DNA of 64,000 bases from Actinernus sp. WN-2022 (lineage: Eukaryota > Cnidaria > Anthozoa > Actiniaria > Actinernidae). Where the stretch lies: positions 4,379,083-4,443,082 of the forward strand of contig JAOWCC010000655.1 of the NCBI GenBank assembly GCA_030867875.1. The letters run 5' to 3'. Both the position numbers and the translations under genes were made by a program. The notes beneath the pieces were generated by a model. The model saw only the letters and a program-made list of their open reading frames with translations, did not search any database and was not told the DNA's origin. Positions within the stretch are counted from its first letter, which is position 1. Each line of letters begins with the position of its first letter. Shown here piece by piece: positions 45,346 through 56,912 of this stretch.

Positions 45346-45860
45346 AATGTAATCATGTGTGAAATTTCACTCGCCAGACACGGCACAAACTTCTTCATGT
45401 CAGCTGTCAGTTTGACGCCATCAATAGAACACGCTCGAAGCGCCATTGCATGAAAGGCCTTGCCGAATAAAGCTCTAAGAAACGTTAAGCGCGATATTAT
45501 CATCTTTCTCGGTTATCTATTCAATGATTTTGCAAGTAAGCCAACGCGGCTTTAGTGGCCCGCGAAGAGACGAGTTCTGTTGATGATAACCTGAGTATGA
45601 GGTTTACCTTTCCCCCCGAGAAAATGAAAGAAAAAAACAACGCGTGAGAGGGGGAAAAGAACGCCTGATACAAATACTATTCGAGACACCTTCCGCCCCT
45701 TGTCACGTCGCCTGTCACAATCATGTCAACAATCAGGTCACGTAGTAAAAGTGCTTTCGAGATTAGCCGCTAGTAAACATGAAAAAACTTTTCACATATT
45801 CGAACCTCGTAGTATCATGTCCGCTTAAAACAATATTTATATTCCAAAATAATACTAGAC
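45346..45860. other. Gene-free stretch
   Basis: Nothing recognised. Confidence 0.35.
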
Positions 45861-45867
45861 TACTTAC

Positions 45868-45962
45868 CATGTCTCCACAGTATGGACTTCGTCAACCACA
45901 AGAACTTTGGCTTTGTGCAATGCACCACATTTTAAACATTTGACCATCTTTCGCTTAGCCAT
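45868..45962 (-). CDS. Putative first exon of an unidentified gene
   Basis: On the minus strand, ATGGCTAAGCG opens 31 codons (MAKRKMVKCLKCGALHKAKV...VDEVHTVET) and ends at a consensus donor (ACATG|GTAAGT). The CLKC pair could be half of a zinc site. The next exon would lie left of 45.86 kb, where I found no clear match. Small, but the start and donor are both good. Confidence 0.35.
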
Positions 45963-46765
45963 TGTTCAGCACTTCCATATATAGATGATTTTAAAATTTC
46001 CCTGTCTTTCTCTCCGGTCTCGCCGATCGCTGCAGCTTTAGACTAGTTTTGGCCTTGTTCAAATTTTTAATTTGTTGCTTCCTTATGTAGTCCAAGGGAC
46101 TAATGCACCTATCAATGTTAAGCCGGCAGGGGTAGTCAAATGTCCCCTGGTTGGGCCCGAGACAGACACACAGAAAATACTTTGATGGACTAAACACATC
46201 GAGGTAATCTTTTTTAAATTAAAGTAAAGAGTTCCATATATCTTTGTAAATACCGTTCTGAAAACTCTATTGCTTGTAACACTTGCTAATAGTTTTTAAT
46301 TTTATTAATCTATTCCTTTCAGCCTTTTGCAATTGTAAATAATGAGCTTTGTTAGTAAACCATTTATCTATCAATGCATTTAGTTTTGTTTTCCGTCATT
46401 CACCACTTAATAACATTAATTTAGTCAACATGATTTGCGGTAAACTGCATTTTCCTTCCTGGCATTGAACAGAGAAAACGAAGAAAGCGTTTGTATTTAT
46501 ATATAAACACCTTTGTATTGGTGGACAATGAAAATGAATTTTAATGAAATCATCAAATTTGTGCTAATCATGGATGAGGAACTCATGGGCCCAGAAAAAT
46601 AGCCCATACACAACAGCAAAAACACAGTTTAAATTCCAGTTTAAAGTATCATATAAAGATATGAAAATGTTTGTTATAGATTCGCACAAACCCAAACGAA
46701 AAAAGCAAGAAAAAGCAGTAATAGGACATTTTCATTATGATCACATTTTACTACAACTACCAGAA
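45963..46765. other. Gene-free stretch
   Basis: AT-rich sequence next to the Gypsy fragment; nothing recognised. Confidence 0.35.
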
Positions 46766-46771
46766 TCCTTT

Positions 46772-48121
46772 TCAAATTCTTTTTATCATGGTTGCAGCCG
46801 CTGTCGCAGTATTCATTATGTGCACTTCAATCCACTTGGAGTACTCATCGACCACTATCAACAGCATCTTGCCTTCCAATGGACCAGCGTAGTCAATATG
46901 TAGTCTAGACCAGTGTCTATGGGGGAATTCCCAGGGATGGAGTGGTGATTCAGCTGGCTTGTTCCTGTTCAGCAGACATTCATTGCAGCTCTTTACTTTA
47001 GACTCAAGTTCATTATTAATGTTTGGCCACCACATTATTGATCTGGCAAGAGTTTTCATCCTACACATTCCTGGATGACCAATGTGCAATTCTTCCAGCA
47101 AGATTTCACGCCCTTGTGGCGGTACTACAACCCTCTGTCCCCACATAACACATCCATCTTCTACACTAAGTTCATACCTGCGATCATGATAAGGTTTGAG
47201 GTCCTCTTCTTCTTCTTCAGGAAGTTTCCTGGGCCACCCCATCAGCGTATAGCGCATCACTTTCGCTAGCAATGGATCCCTGCTTGTCCATTGTTTGATG
47301 TTTTCTGCTTTAACTGGAGTCGTCTCTAGTTCCTCCAACAGAGATATGGTACTTCCTAGCTTGGGAACTTTGATAGATTCCTCGAGAGGTAATCGGCTCA
47401 GGGCATCAGCATTCCCATTTTCCTCTCCCTTCTTGTACTGTAGGTGATACTCGTACGAGGCCAACATTAAACCCCACCTCCTGACTCTGTCTGCTGCCAT
47501 GCTGGGAATGGGCTTGCTTTCTCCCAGCAGACTTAGAAGGGGTTTGTGATCAGTGTAGATGGTGAAAGGAATGCCATACAGGTACTGGTGAAATTACCTA
47601 ACCCCAAAGACTATGGCAAGTCCTTCCTTTTCCACCTGTGAGTAATTATTCTCTGCTGGCTGCAAAGTACGTGACGTATAAGCAATAGGACGTTCCGATC
47701 CGTCTTCCATCCGGTTTGCAATAACCGCTCCTAAGCCATATGGCGATGCATCACAGGACAAAATCACTTCTTTTGTACTGTCAAAGTGTACTAGCAGTTG
47801 TGATGACTTCAGCAAGTCCATAGATTTCACAAATGCTGCCTCTTGCTCACTTTTCCATGTCCATGGTATCTCTTTATGCAGCAGCTTATAGAGTGGATGG
47901 AGTTCTGTAGCAAGATTGGGTAAGTAGCGGTGGTAGTAATTCAGTATTCCCAGATATGACTTCAGCTGTGTTACATTTTCTGGGGCTGGAGCCTCTGTTA
48001 CCGCTTTCACCTTTTCCTTCACTGGTTGGATACATTCACGGTTGATCCTTTGTCGTCCTAAGTAGATGACTTCATCTGCCATAAAGATACACTTCTTGGA
48101 CCAATTGAGGTATAGGGCCAC
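46772..48121 (-). pseudogene. pol: Gypsy pol fragment (RT end, RNase H, integrase start)
   Basis: One continuous frame broken by a single in-frame TAA at 47594. It opens at the end of RT (KCIFMADEVIYLGRQRIN, LKSYLGILNYYHRYLPNLA), then RNase H (VILSCDASPYGLGAVIANR, YTDHKPLLSLLG, NADALSRLPLE), then the integrase HHCC domain (LHIGHPGMCRMKTLARSIMW, CNECLLNRNKPA) and the first core Asp (RLHIDYAGPLEGK). The second half of the integrase and the first half of RT are missing. The right break joins the 29-bp satellite. Confidence 0.88.
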
Positions 48122-48189
48122 TTGGCAAAATACCAGGTATTCTAAGGTGAAAATACCACGTACCGTGATAACCTGATGAGTTCCGAGGT

Positions 48190-48805
48190 TGATTTAAAAT
48201 GCCAGATAGAATGCCATATAAGTTAGAATGCCATAGGTTAGAATGCCACATAGAATGCCATATAGCTTCAAATGCCATATAGAATGCCATATAGCTTCAA
48301 ATGCCATATAGAATGCCATATAGGTTAGAATGCCACATAGAATGCCATGTAGCTTCAAATGCCATATAGAATGCCATATAGGTTAGAATGCCACATAGAA
48401 TGCCACATAAGTTCAAATGCCATATAGCTGCCATATAGAATGCCATATAAGTTCAAATGCCATATAGAATGCCATATAAGTTAGAATGCCATATAGCTTC
48501 AAATGCCATATAGGTTCAAATGCCATATAGAATGCCATATAGCTTCAAATGCCATATAGAATGCCATATAATTTCAAATGCCACATAGAATGCCATATAG
48601 CTTCAAATGCCATATAGAATGCCATATAGGTTCAAATGCCATATAGAATGCCATATAAGTTCAAATGCCATATAGAATGCCATATAGCTTCAAATGCCAT
48701 ATAGAATGCCATATAGCTTCAAATGCCATATAGAATGCCATATAGCTTCAAATGCCATATAGAATGCCATATAAGTTCAAATGCCATATAGAATGCCATA
48801 TAGCA
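48190..48805. repeat. 29-bp satellite (atgccatatagaa type)
   Basis: About 20 units of roughly 29 bp, each made of two near-identical atgccatatag halves separated by aa or by cttcaa/gttcaa/gttaga. The array is quite homogeneous in its middle. It has no spacer diversity and no coding meaning. Confidence 0.9.
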
Positions 48806-48834
48806 TGGTATGGCGTATAGAATGCCATACGTCA

Positions 48835-48955
48835 CTTGGCAGATAACTGACGGATGTGACGTCACTAGGCAGCGGGAATACTGCGGGATGTGACGTCACT
48901 TGGCAGCGGGAATACCACGGGATGTGACGTCACTTGGCAGTGGAAATACTGAGGG
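48835..48955. repeat. 34-bp tandem repeat with TGACGTCA
   Basis: About three units of gatgtgacgtcacttggcag plus cgggaatactgcgg. Each holds TGACGTCA. The word acttggcag also appears where the 29-bp array ends, and acttggcaaaatacc at 48118, so the two repeats belong to one compound structure. Confidence 0.8.
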
Positions 48956-48959
48956 ATTA

Positions 48960-50310
48960 GAGCGCGCAACAGGTAACCCAATGAAGAAACTAAGTTCGAT
49001 TTTTTTTTGAGAATACGAAAAAGTTCATAATACACCGCAGCAGGGAATCCGAAGCTGTTAGTCACTGACCAGAAGCATTTTTTGATCCGCATTTTTCACG
49101 GACCTCCAGCGCACGCTCCTATTTTTACAAATATTCAATCGCTATTTTGGGACAGCAACATTGAACAAAATAGCCCCCAAACTGATAGGTATGTCAATCC
49201 TGAAAATAAAAATTCCCTGACTTTTAATGAAATTTGGGATTCCCTGACCAAATACTAAATTCCCAGACTTTTCCCTGGTCAGGGAAAAACAATTGTTTTT
49301 CAAGGTCGTGGTATTCCTGTAAAATGTCAGATAAAGACTAAAAGTTATAGGTAAACTAGACTAAATCATGTTGAAAAGACATCTGTTTATAAAGCTGCGT
49401 TTAAAGCGTTCAGTTTTTATTCTAGGCAGTGAGCATTTATGACCGCGCTTGCATAATTGTCTTCCTCGTCTTTGAGGAAGCAATTCATGAAAGGCAGGAT
49501 TTGGGTCGGTCGCGTGTAATCTTTTGCGGTCTCTACTATTAATTTATGTCCATAATAAATATGCGCTCCAAAACATAACCAAATTTAAAAGCACGATGAA
49601 GCAATCTATCAATTCGATAAGCGCAACACAAGCCTTCAATACCAAACAAAAATAGATATATGCTCTTTCATATTCTTATATTATATGGAAGAAATTATAT
49701 GGGTTAGGGTTAGGGATTATATGGAAACACTCCCGGGGCGATCGCGGACGATCCTTACGACAAAACGACCCGATCGTCCCGATAGAATTGAGTTCTATCG
49801 GCTTACGTCAGAGACGATCGGAAGTGATGGCGTTTTTTTAATGGTAACCAGTCGCGGACTGGATCCTTACGACAGAGACGATCGAAGCTATCCCAGAATG
49901 TACATCTTCCTACATGCACATTTTCATGATGGTGGCGCGTCTAAAGTTCAATCGCAGGATTTATGGATTGGAAGAAGTGCAGCGATACGAATGCCTGTAC
50001 AGGCAGATTAAAGAAAACTGCTGGTCCAAATTGGCTTAAAAGTTCAATATGACGCCCGCAGAAGCCGAGAACAAGTATATAAACATTCGAACTTCTTATG
50101 AGACCAATGCAACAATGGCTACGTATACGTACTGTTAATGAAGATTTAATGGTTTTGGATGTAGTATAACTAAACGAAATTTTCCCATTATGGAAATTGT
50201 TCCCACAATGCACCCGATATGTTGAACACCTCATAATTTATATATATAATAATTGCTCTATAATCATGCTTCTCAACTGATGTCTTTATAGTTTCGTGCT
50301 CATGTCATGA
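48960..50310. other. Gene-free stretch with dispersed words
   Basis: 49190-49300 repeats attccctgacttttccctgg-like words, a common dispersed repeat. 49700-49720 has ttagggttaggg, only two telomere-like units. 49740-49890 has repeated gacgatcg/ccttacgacagagacgatcg words. No gene. Confidence 0.4.
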
Positions 50311-50777
50311 GAGTGCGAGCGCAGGGGCGTAGCGAGTTTTTTTTATAATTATAGGCCCGACCTGCTTGAATCCGGGCAACGAGCGCCGGAGGCGCGATCT
50401 TTTAGGGGGGTCCGGCATTCCCGCGGGATTTTGTTTTGATTTTACAATCTAAAACGCCATTTCCTGCATTCCTGAGACTCGAAAAGTGTTTGTGAAGTCG
50501 ATATAAATTCTGAAGTTTACCTTAATAGAAAGCCAAAATGCTACAGACATATCGAACATTTTAAACGGAAGAGCCTTGATTCACATGAAATTAAAAGCTC
50601 ATAAAACTGTCGCCGTTTTACTAGAGTGAGATCGGGACTAAGGGTTAAAATGGCAACCTTTTCTGTTCCAAAAGTGGAACTATTGGCCAGCCTAAAACAG
50701 GAGCTTTGTTTTACTATAATCTTAAAGGTAAGATACCACACTTATATGGAGAAAAATATTTTAATAGACCTTTAATC

Positions 50778-50951
50778 CCCGAGCAAACGAACGCAACATG
50801 GTGGCACAACATCACCCAACACTTCCTCGATTACGAAAACAAAAGAAATGTTGTGCAACATTGCCCAACATGGTTTACAAACCAACGCAACATGTTGTGC
50901 CCAACAATGTTGGGCGATGTTGGGCCTACATGTTGCGTTCGTTTGCTCGGG
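50778..50951. mobile_element. MITE nested in the hAT-like element
   Basis: Perfect ends CCCGAGCAAACGAACGCAAC facing each other over 23 bp. The interior is made of caacatg/gttgggc words. No clear target duplication. Confidence 0.75.
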
Positions 50952-51118
50952 AAAACACGTAGGAAATTAATACAAGTTGTTTGTATGGCCCCGATGTCAA
51001 ATAATTTTCGCCGGTAAAACTTGAATTCAAAATTAATGAATTGCTAACTTAACATACTAGGCAAAATATATATTTTAATATATAAATCTGAGAGATGTAA
51101 GCTGTGTTGGAAAGCGTG

Positions 51119-51241
51119 CAGTCTCGTTTTTAATTTCCATACATTTGTCTATAATTTTTTGCGTGAACTGTCAACCCATTCCAAGTCCGGCCGCGAGGAT
51201 TTTTTTGGCAGACAAATGTATGAAAATTAAAAACGAGACTT
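51119..51241. repeat. Foldback inside the hAT-like element
   Basis: The arms gtctcgtttttaatttccat and its complement, each about 32 bp, with acatttgtct continuing, enclose a loop of about 60 bp. Confidence 0.7.
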
Positions 51242-51599
51242 CACTGACACTATCTAGCAAAGCTACATCCCTTAAATTTGGTAAGTAAAGTATCATAAGT
51301 TTGCAATTGATAAATGTTTCAGAATTCCAGTTTACGGGTATTATTATTCTTTACATCGGATTTCCATACAAACACTGACTGTAAGTTCCAACGCGTATGC
51401 CTGCCCGACAAATAAGGCGACCCGTACCAGGAGATATTTCTGATATTAAAAAATACATTTAACAGTGTACGGTCTAGAAACAAAGTACACGTAGAGTAAA
51501 CTAAGATTCCAAATTCTTTTTTTTCATACATTGGTGGCCTGAAAAAGGCCCGTAGGTCCGGGCCTACGGGCCTATGGGTTCGCTACGCCACTGCGAGCG

Positions 51600-52690
51600 T
51601 ATGCCGATGTCATTGGAAAACCAGTTTTCGGCTCCACAGGCGCTTAAGTTTATGTGAGATGGCATTAAGTCCGTATCAGCAGGTCTTCCATATTCACATG
51701 CCACTCGATTGATTCCTTTTGATGTTTTAACACTGGATGGGAAAGCACATTTAAACAAAATCACCAAGCATTAATGAATTAAGGCACAACATGTTTTATT
51801 TTATGACTTATAATACTTCATCAATTCCCTACTCATATTTGTAAATATGTTGGCACAAAATCAGCAATAATCTACCGTACCGAAAAAGGTGGCGGCTGTC
51901 TATTTGTCCTTGCGAACCCAACACAGTAAAATAAACCCTCTATATAGACTTGTCAGTGACAGTGTGTTGGCAAAAGCACTTGTAATGGCTTGTTTTTAAA
52001 ATTCAAAAATTCTCTACCGCAATTTTATAGCGTATATATAGTTTTTTGGGCGCAAAGAATTGTGGGTAAAAGTACAAGTGACCATCTTTTTCTGTACGGT
52101 ATAATGTGAAAACACTATCGCACTAATTCATTAACAAGACTCCCTATAGATCCTTTGCATGTGACGTCATCAAAATTCTAAAATCTAAACTATAAGATAT
52201 ATGAAGCTGTTCTTTTAATATGATTTAGATATCGGTATTCTCAGTATTGTTCGAAAAATTTACGTCGATACGGTGATTTGTTTTTGAGTTACAGTACTTT
52301 GAATTTTGTGACGGCCCAGGTCAGCGTGTTTCCTAAATGTCAAGGAAATCCATATATTTCGACCAATTTCAAATTTTGGACTTGATAAACCTTTAAAAGC
52401 GATATCTAAAGTGTTTTGAAGTGAATGCTAATCATATTGATGGGCAAAATAGCTTTATTTGTAGAGTAAGTTTTTGGCCGCCCTACTAATTACACTAAAT
52501 TGTTCGAATATTATTTGGCCGACAGCTCGGTTACGAAGTACTCTATTGCTCCAAAATTTCGGTCATTTCTATATTTTTACCTGCTCTATACACAGCATTA
52601 AAACTATTTTACAAATATAAGTTTTTTCTTGAGGCAATTTTTTTTGTGACGTCAATGAAAACGATCAAGTGATAGGGATGATCAGCCTCA
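51600..52690. other. Gene-free stretch
   Basis: AT-rich; short frames only. Confidence 0.35.
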
Positions 52691-52697
52691 CCTATTA

Positions 52698-53655
52698 TGC
52701 ACTAGTCAATTGAAACTCCGGCCCCCCGACCCCCGGAACATAGCGGGGAATGTAACATTTATACAGTGTTACATTTTGACCTTTTTCCCGCCCATCCGGG
52801 GACAGTTGGCTGTTACGATACCCGCCCTATGGCCCCGGCATGTGCTTTAGAATTTTCAATTGGGAGGAGGCATTGAAAAATTGAAAATACATAAGCTTCA
52901 ATCTGTTGTTCCATTATTTGAAGAAGAAAAAAAAACATTTTCTGTAGCACATCACTAGCGGATCCAGGGGAGGGGTTTCGGGGGTTGCAACACCCACTAT
53001 GATTCCTGTAAATCACTGTAAATTCAATTTTAAAATCTCTAGATTAAAAAAAATCCTTTTCCAAACCCCCCTTTCACAAAATCCTGGATCCACCCCTGTA
53101 CATTTTCTATTACTATACATGCTTTCCGCACTTTTACAGTCTCCACCATTTTCTTGTTTATCAGAAACCGTTGTCTGTCAACAAAAAAAAAACAATATGC
53201 GACAAAGGAATATAAAGGAAATGTCATGCAGCTGCGTTTAAATATATTTTTAAAATCTGATATTTTGCCGTGACGCAAACTTTAACAAAACCGGCTTTGT
53301 TGTTGCAAATAACAAAGTGTGTGTAATAATAAACACTTCCTGATCTAATACTCGTGACCTAACTCAGTATAAACACTGCCTCTGATGGAAACTTGTTTAA
53401 ATTAACTACGATTTTTGCGTGTCCCCAGCTTCCGCCATGTTTGATACACGTTGTTGATGCTCGGGCCCAGTCCCGCTCTGTCGTGGCTGGCGTTACAACC
53501 ACCGCTAAAATCCCCGCAAATTTTGCAAATCGTTACTTTCCCCGTTCCACAGGAAAAATGCAGCGTTAAATGTGCGTTATTCCACGGACATGTCGCCGTT
53601 AATGTCCCGCTATGTCCCGGGGGTCGGGGGGCCGGGGTTTCAATTGACTAGTGCA
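52698..53655. mobile_element. Harbinger-type non-autonomous element, TTA duplication
   Basis: TIRs of about 46 bp start TGCACTAGTCAATTGAAAC and continue CCGGCCCCCCGACCCCCGG. TTA flanks both ends (52695-52697 and 53656-53658). The interior is AT-rich with an inner inverted pair (gcggatccaggggagggg facing tcctggatccacccctg at about 52957-53098). No transposase. Confidence 0.82.
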
Positions 53656-53659
53656 TTAG

Positions 53660-54335
53660 GAGTACAAATTGTCGTTACTTGTAGTTTTCGTACACTGAAG
53701 TGAATTATGCAATAACAGTGCGTACCTTTTAGGGTGTAATTTTAAATTGATTAACAAGTTTTCTAATAATACTTTTCCCTGCTACGTAAATCATTTTAAA
53801 AAGACCTTTTAGGGGGCGAAATCGTAATTAGTTTCTAGACTGTTAATTTATTCATACCTTTCAAGGGTCATTTTTAAAGCTCCAGTCTAGCGTGAGTCGA
53901 GTGTAGTGTGTCCAAAACAGTTAATGTAGTAGAGAGTGTGTGAGGAGTACAAGCAGGCCCCCACCAGCTGTACGCTGCAATACTCAGCCTCCTCAGCATA
54001 TTTTTTTTATATATTTAGTTTTAGTACCCTTACACCACTTTCATACTGGTGTCATCCGGCTTTCTTCAATTTTGTTATGTCAGCTATTTTTAGCACAAAT
54101 CGGTAAAGCTGAAAAACATTCAGATCAATGGAAACCTAGAAATACGTTAGGCTAACGTTTCAAGTTACGATCTTGGGGCTCCGAAAATTCGCTTAAAGCT
54201 AATTATTTTTTGTCTTTCGAGAATTCATTTTATAATCCATAGCTTGATGCAAACGATGAGGGTATGTAGCCCGCGCGTTTTTGTGTAGATAATTTTTAAA
54301 ACCCCTTGATTTTTTATTTTTACCTGATATGGAAT
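53660..54335. other. Gene-free stretch
   Basis: Nothing recognised. Confidence 0.35.
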
Positions 54336-54337
54336 TA

Positions 54338-54468
54338 AAGGAAAAGTCATTGCCTGACTCGGGAATTCGACGTTAAATTTCACTTGAAAACCAGTCGCGA
54401 TGAGTGTGATATCGTTTTTTTTGTTGTAAAATTTAACGTAGAATTCCCGAGTCATGCAATGATTATTT
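54338..54468. repeat. Inverted repeat
   Basis: The arms aaaagtcattgcctgactcg...gaattc...acgttaaattt and the complement aaatttaacgt...gaattcccgagtcatgcaatga form a foldback. Confidence 0.65.
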
Positions 54469-54469
54469 T

Positions 54470-56480
54470 AATAGGCAGAGGACAATTAGCTAGGTTAATG
54501 CCCATGGTGCTTTGCGCGCGCAAATCATTTACGAAAATCAGAAAGAACGTTGTTGTTGTTATGTGACTCTCGAATCTTTCGAAATCCATCCCTAGTTTGG
54601 GCCATCATGTAATTATTCATAGGTATATATGCTAAACTGACTTTCTTTTATCTTAACTTTTGAATATATTCTTTTTAAAATTAAACTTTAGTTCGAATAT
54701 TTCTAGAGTGGCGAGTAGAGGAATTCCGGAGAAAGGACCGAGACAGCGAGGCGAAGCGACTCGACAAATAATCCTTCAGCAGTCCACATTTTACTTTATC
54801 TAGATCTACAAGAGAACACTTGTGGTTCAAAAGGACTACTACGTGAGTTTCCCGGGGATTTGCTGCATTAATGGACAGGCGGGCTTCGTTAGAAATACAA
54901 AGCACTTGTAAAGCATGCAACTACTTCTGGCATCAAGATCATTCGTAATTATAAATTCGCATGGCTAAGCTCCACTGAGGTGTTACAACGTATCTGTATA
55001 TGTTTTGCATTTTTAATAACAGAGAAAGCAATGTCCTTAACCTTTTTTTTCATCCTCCAGTAGATCCAGAAAGTCTTGCTACCAAAACTACGATCGCGGG
55101 TCAAAGTCCAATCTGCCGAGTTCAGCTGTTACTAGACTTCGCTGTGAGTTTGACTCGAGTGCGAGTACGAGTCGACATTTCATTTTACACTCAAAATATA
55201 TCATTCGCAAGGAAAGTAGAGATCTTCAAATACAGCTAAGCAATACTGGAAACATGAAAACAAGGTAGCAAGGGTATGCGTTTGTTTGTAGAGTTGTGAA
55301 AAGTCGCACTCGTAAACCTAATTAGAATCTAAAGACAGAACAACTGGCTTCCTGCCGAATACTGTTAAAATCATATTCGAAGCATCCGGATAAAATTCGT
55401 GGGCTCGATTGGGTTTCTAATCCGGTAGAAATTATGAAATTCGTTATCCAAAGTATATGGGTACTTCTTTTATGAAACTTGTAAACAATCGAGAGCATTT
55501 TAGTTCGCCTAATAGCTGGCCTTTAATTTATGCGGCCGTTGATAAACAAACTATTCATAACATTGGCGCAAAGCACCATGGGCTCGGACACAGGGTCTTT
55601 AATTTAACTGCAAAGTCAATCGTAGGCGTAAAACATCGTTTTCGACCCAGGCTAACAGCAATTCTCTATTAATGAAGTTCACCCAACCTGCTTGGGAGGT
55701 TCTTGGTGAGTCTAATACAAAGCTGGAGCTGATATGCTGTGTGTATTCGTGGCGATGGCGGCTTGTGCTGAACAAGGTTACACTAAACAAAACAAAAATG
55801 GTAGAATGGCAGTATTAATATAGATACAATCACCATAGGCCGCTAGGAAGTCACTTGACATGGCGGGACATGGTACACACAGTTGGCTGGGGTCTGTAAC
55901 TTACAGACATCCCGACTTACAGACTATGCGTACCATGTCTAGTCATCGTTAGCCATTTGGAACCATGTTTAGCCATGCTAAACAGAAATGCGCAGTAGTA
56001 GGGACTTGCTAGCAGTCTACAATCACCAAGCAACAAACATTTTATGACCGCATAGACCGATGACGTTCTAATTATTCTAAGATCAGAAGGCCAACAAATG
56101 CCACATATATAATATCCACCACACACAGCTGAAAAATTGGAGCTCCATATACACAGAAAATCAATAAGGAAAAAACGAGCAAAAGACTGAGAAGTCAATG
56201 TAGTAAAACAAATCACGCCATGTGCACTTTTGCTGCCCGTTCGTAGTTCGCGATCCGCCCGTCGTGCGTGTAAAGGATAATCTCACATCGGCTTTAGCGC
56301 GCGCAAAAACAAAACTAACTATGATGACATCCTATGACATCAACACACGCTCGCGATCTCCCTGCACCCTACTGTAAAAAAAGAATCACTAAACATATGA
56401 TGACAAATAAATATGAAGCAAATAAATAGAACGTACAGTATGGCTTGCACTGAACGAAAATGACAAGAGCTTCCACGCTA
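54470..56480. other. Gene-free stretch
   Basis: Short frames only. Near 55890-55980, words such as taccatgtctag, gccatttggaaccatg and tagccatgctaa recur loosely. No gene was recognised. Confidence 0.35.
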
Positions 56481-56570
56481 ATAGGCCTGACTATCTAGAG
56501 AATGTATACTAATTTAGTCACGCAGAAAAGACGTCGCCAGAAGTCTGCCTTTTCCTCCTACTGTTTATTT

Positions 56571-56905
56571 AATGATTCCAAGAAAACCGGTTTAAACTGG
56601 ATTCCAAGAATTCGATCACGTGACTCAAACTGCGCCAGTAATATCAATTCACAAATTGCGCCAGTAATGTCAATTCCAAGAAACCGGTTTAAAGTGGTAT
56701 TCAGGAATGCAGTTAAAAGTGGATTTCCAAGAAACCGGTTTAGAATGGAATTCCAGGAATGTGACCACGCCCTAATTGACCACGCCCACGAATGGAATGC
56801 CAAGGTCACATAGTATCTTTTTTTTTCTCGATGAAGTTGATCGCCTCGTGACCTTGACCTTGACCTTGACTGCACTCATCATTCCAAGAAACCGGTTAAG
56901 AGTGG
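56571..56905. repeat. Repeats with AACCGGTT and TGACCT words at Polinton left side
   Basis: The unit attccaagaaaccggttt occurs four times (about 56575, 56671, 56725 and 56882), each containing AACCGGTT or a near copy. A run of TGACCT repeated three to four times lies at 56851-56873. It could be part of the TIR or a control region downstream of the minus-strand gene. Confidence 0.6.
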
Positions 56906-56912
56906 ATCGTAC

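Larger units (their letters stand above)
50322..51593. mobile_element. hAT-like non-autonomous element
   Basis: The ends are CAGGGGCGTAGCGAG and the inverted CAGTGGCGTAGCGAAC, both hAT-like termini, with taggcccg words just inside. CGAGCG directly flanks both sides (50316-50321 and 51594-51599), 6 bp instead of the usual 8. There is no transposase. A second MITE and a foldback are nested inside. Confidence 0.7.

Noticed and set aside
48190..48805. Regular 29-bp repeat array resembling a CRISPR array
   Set aside because: There are no unique spacers: repeats abut directly or with 2-6 base linkers. The setting is a eukaryotic chromosome without cas genes. It is a satellite.
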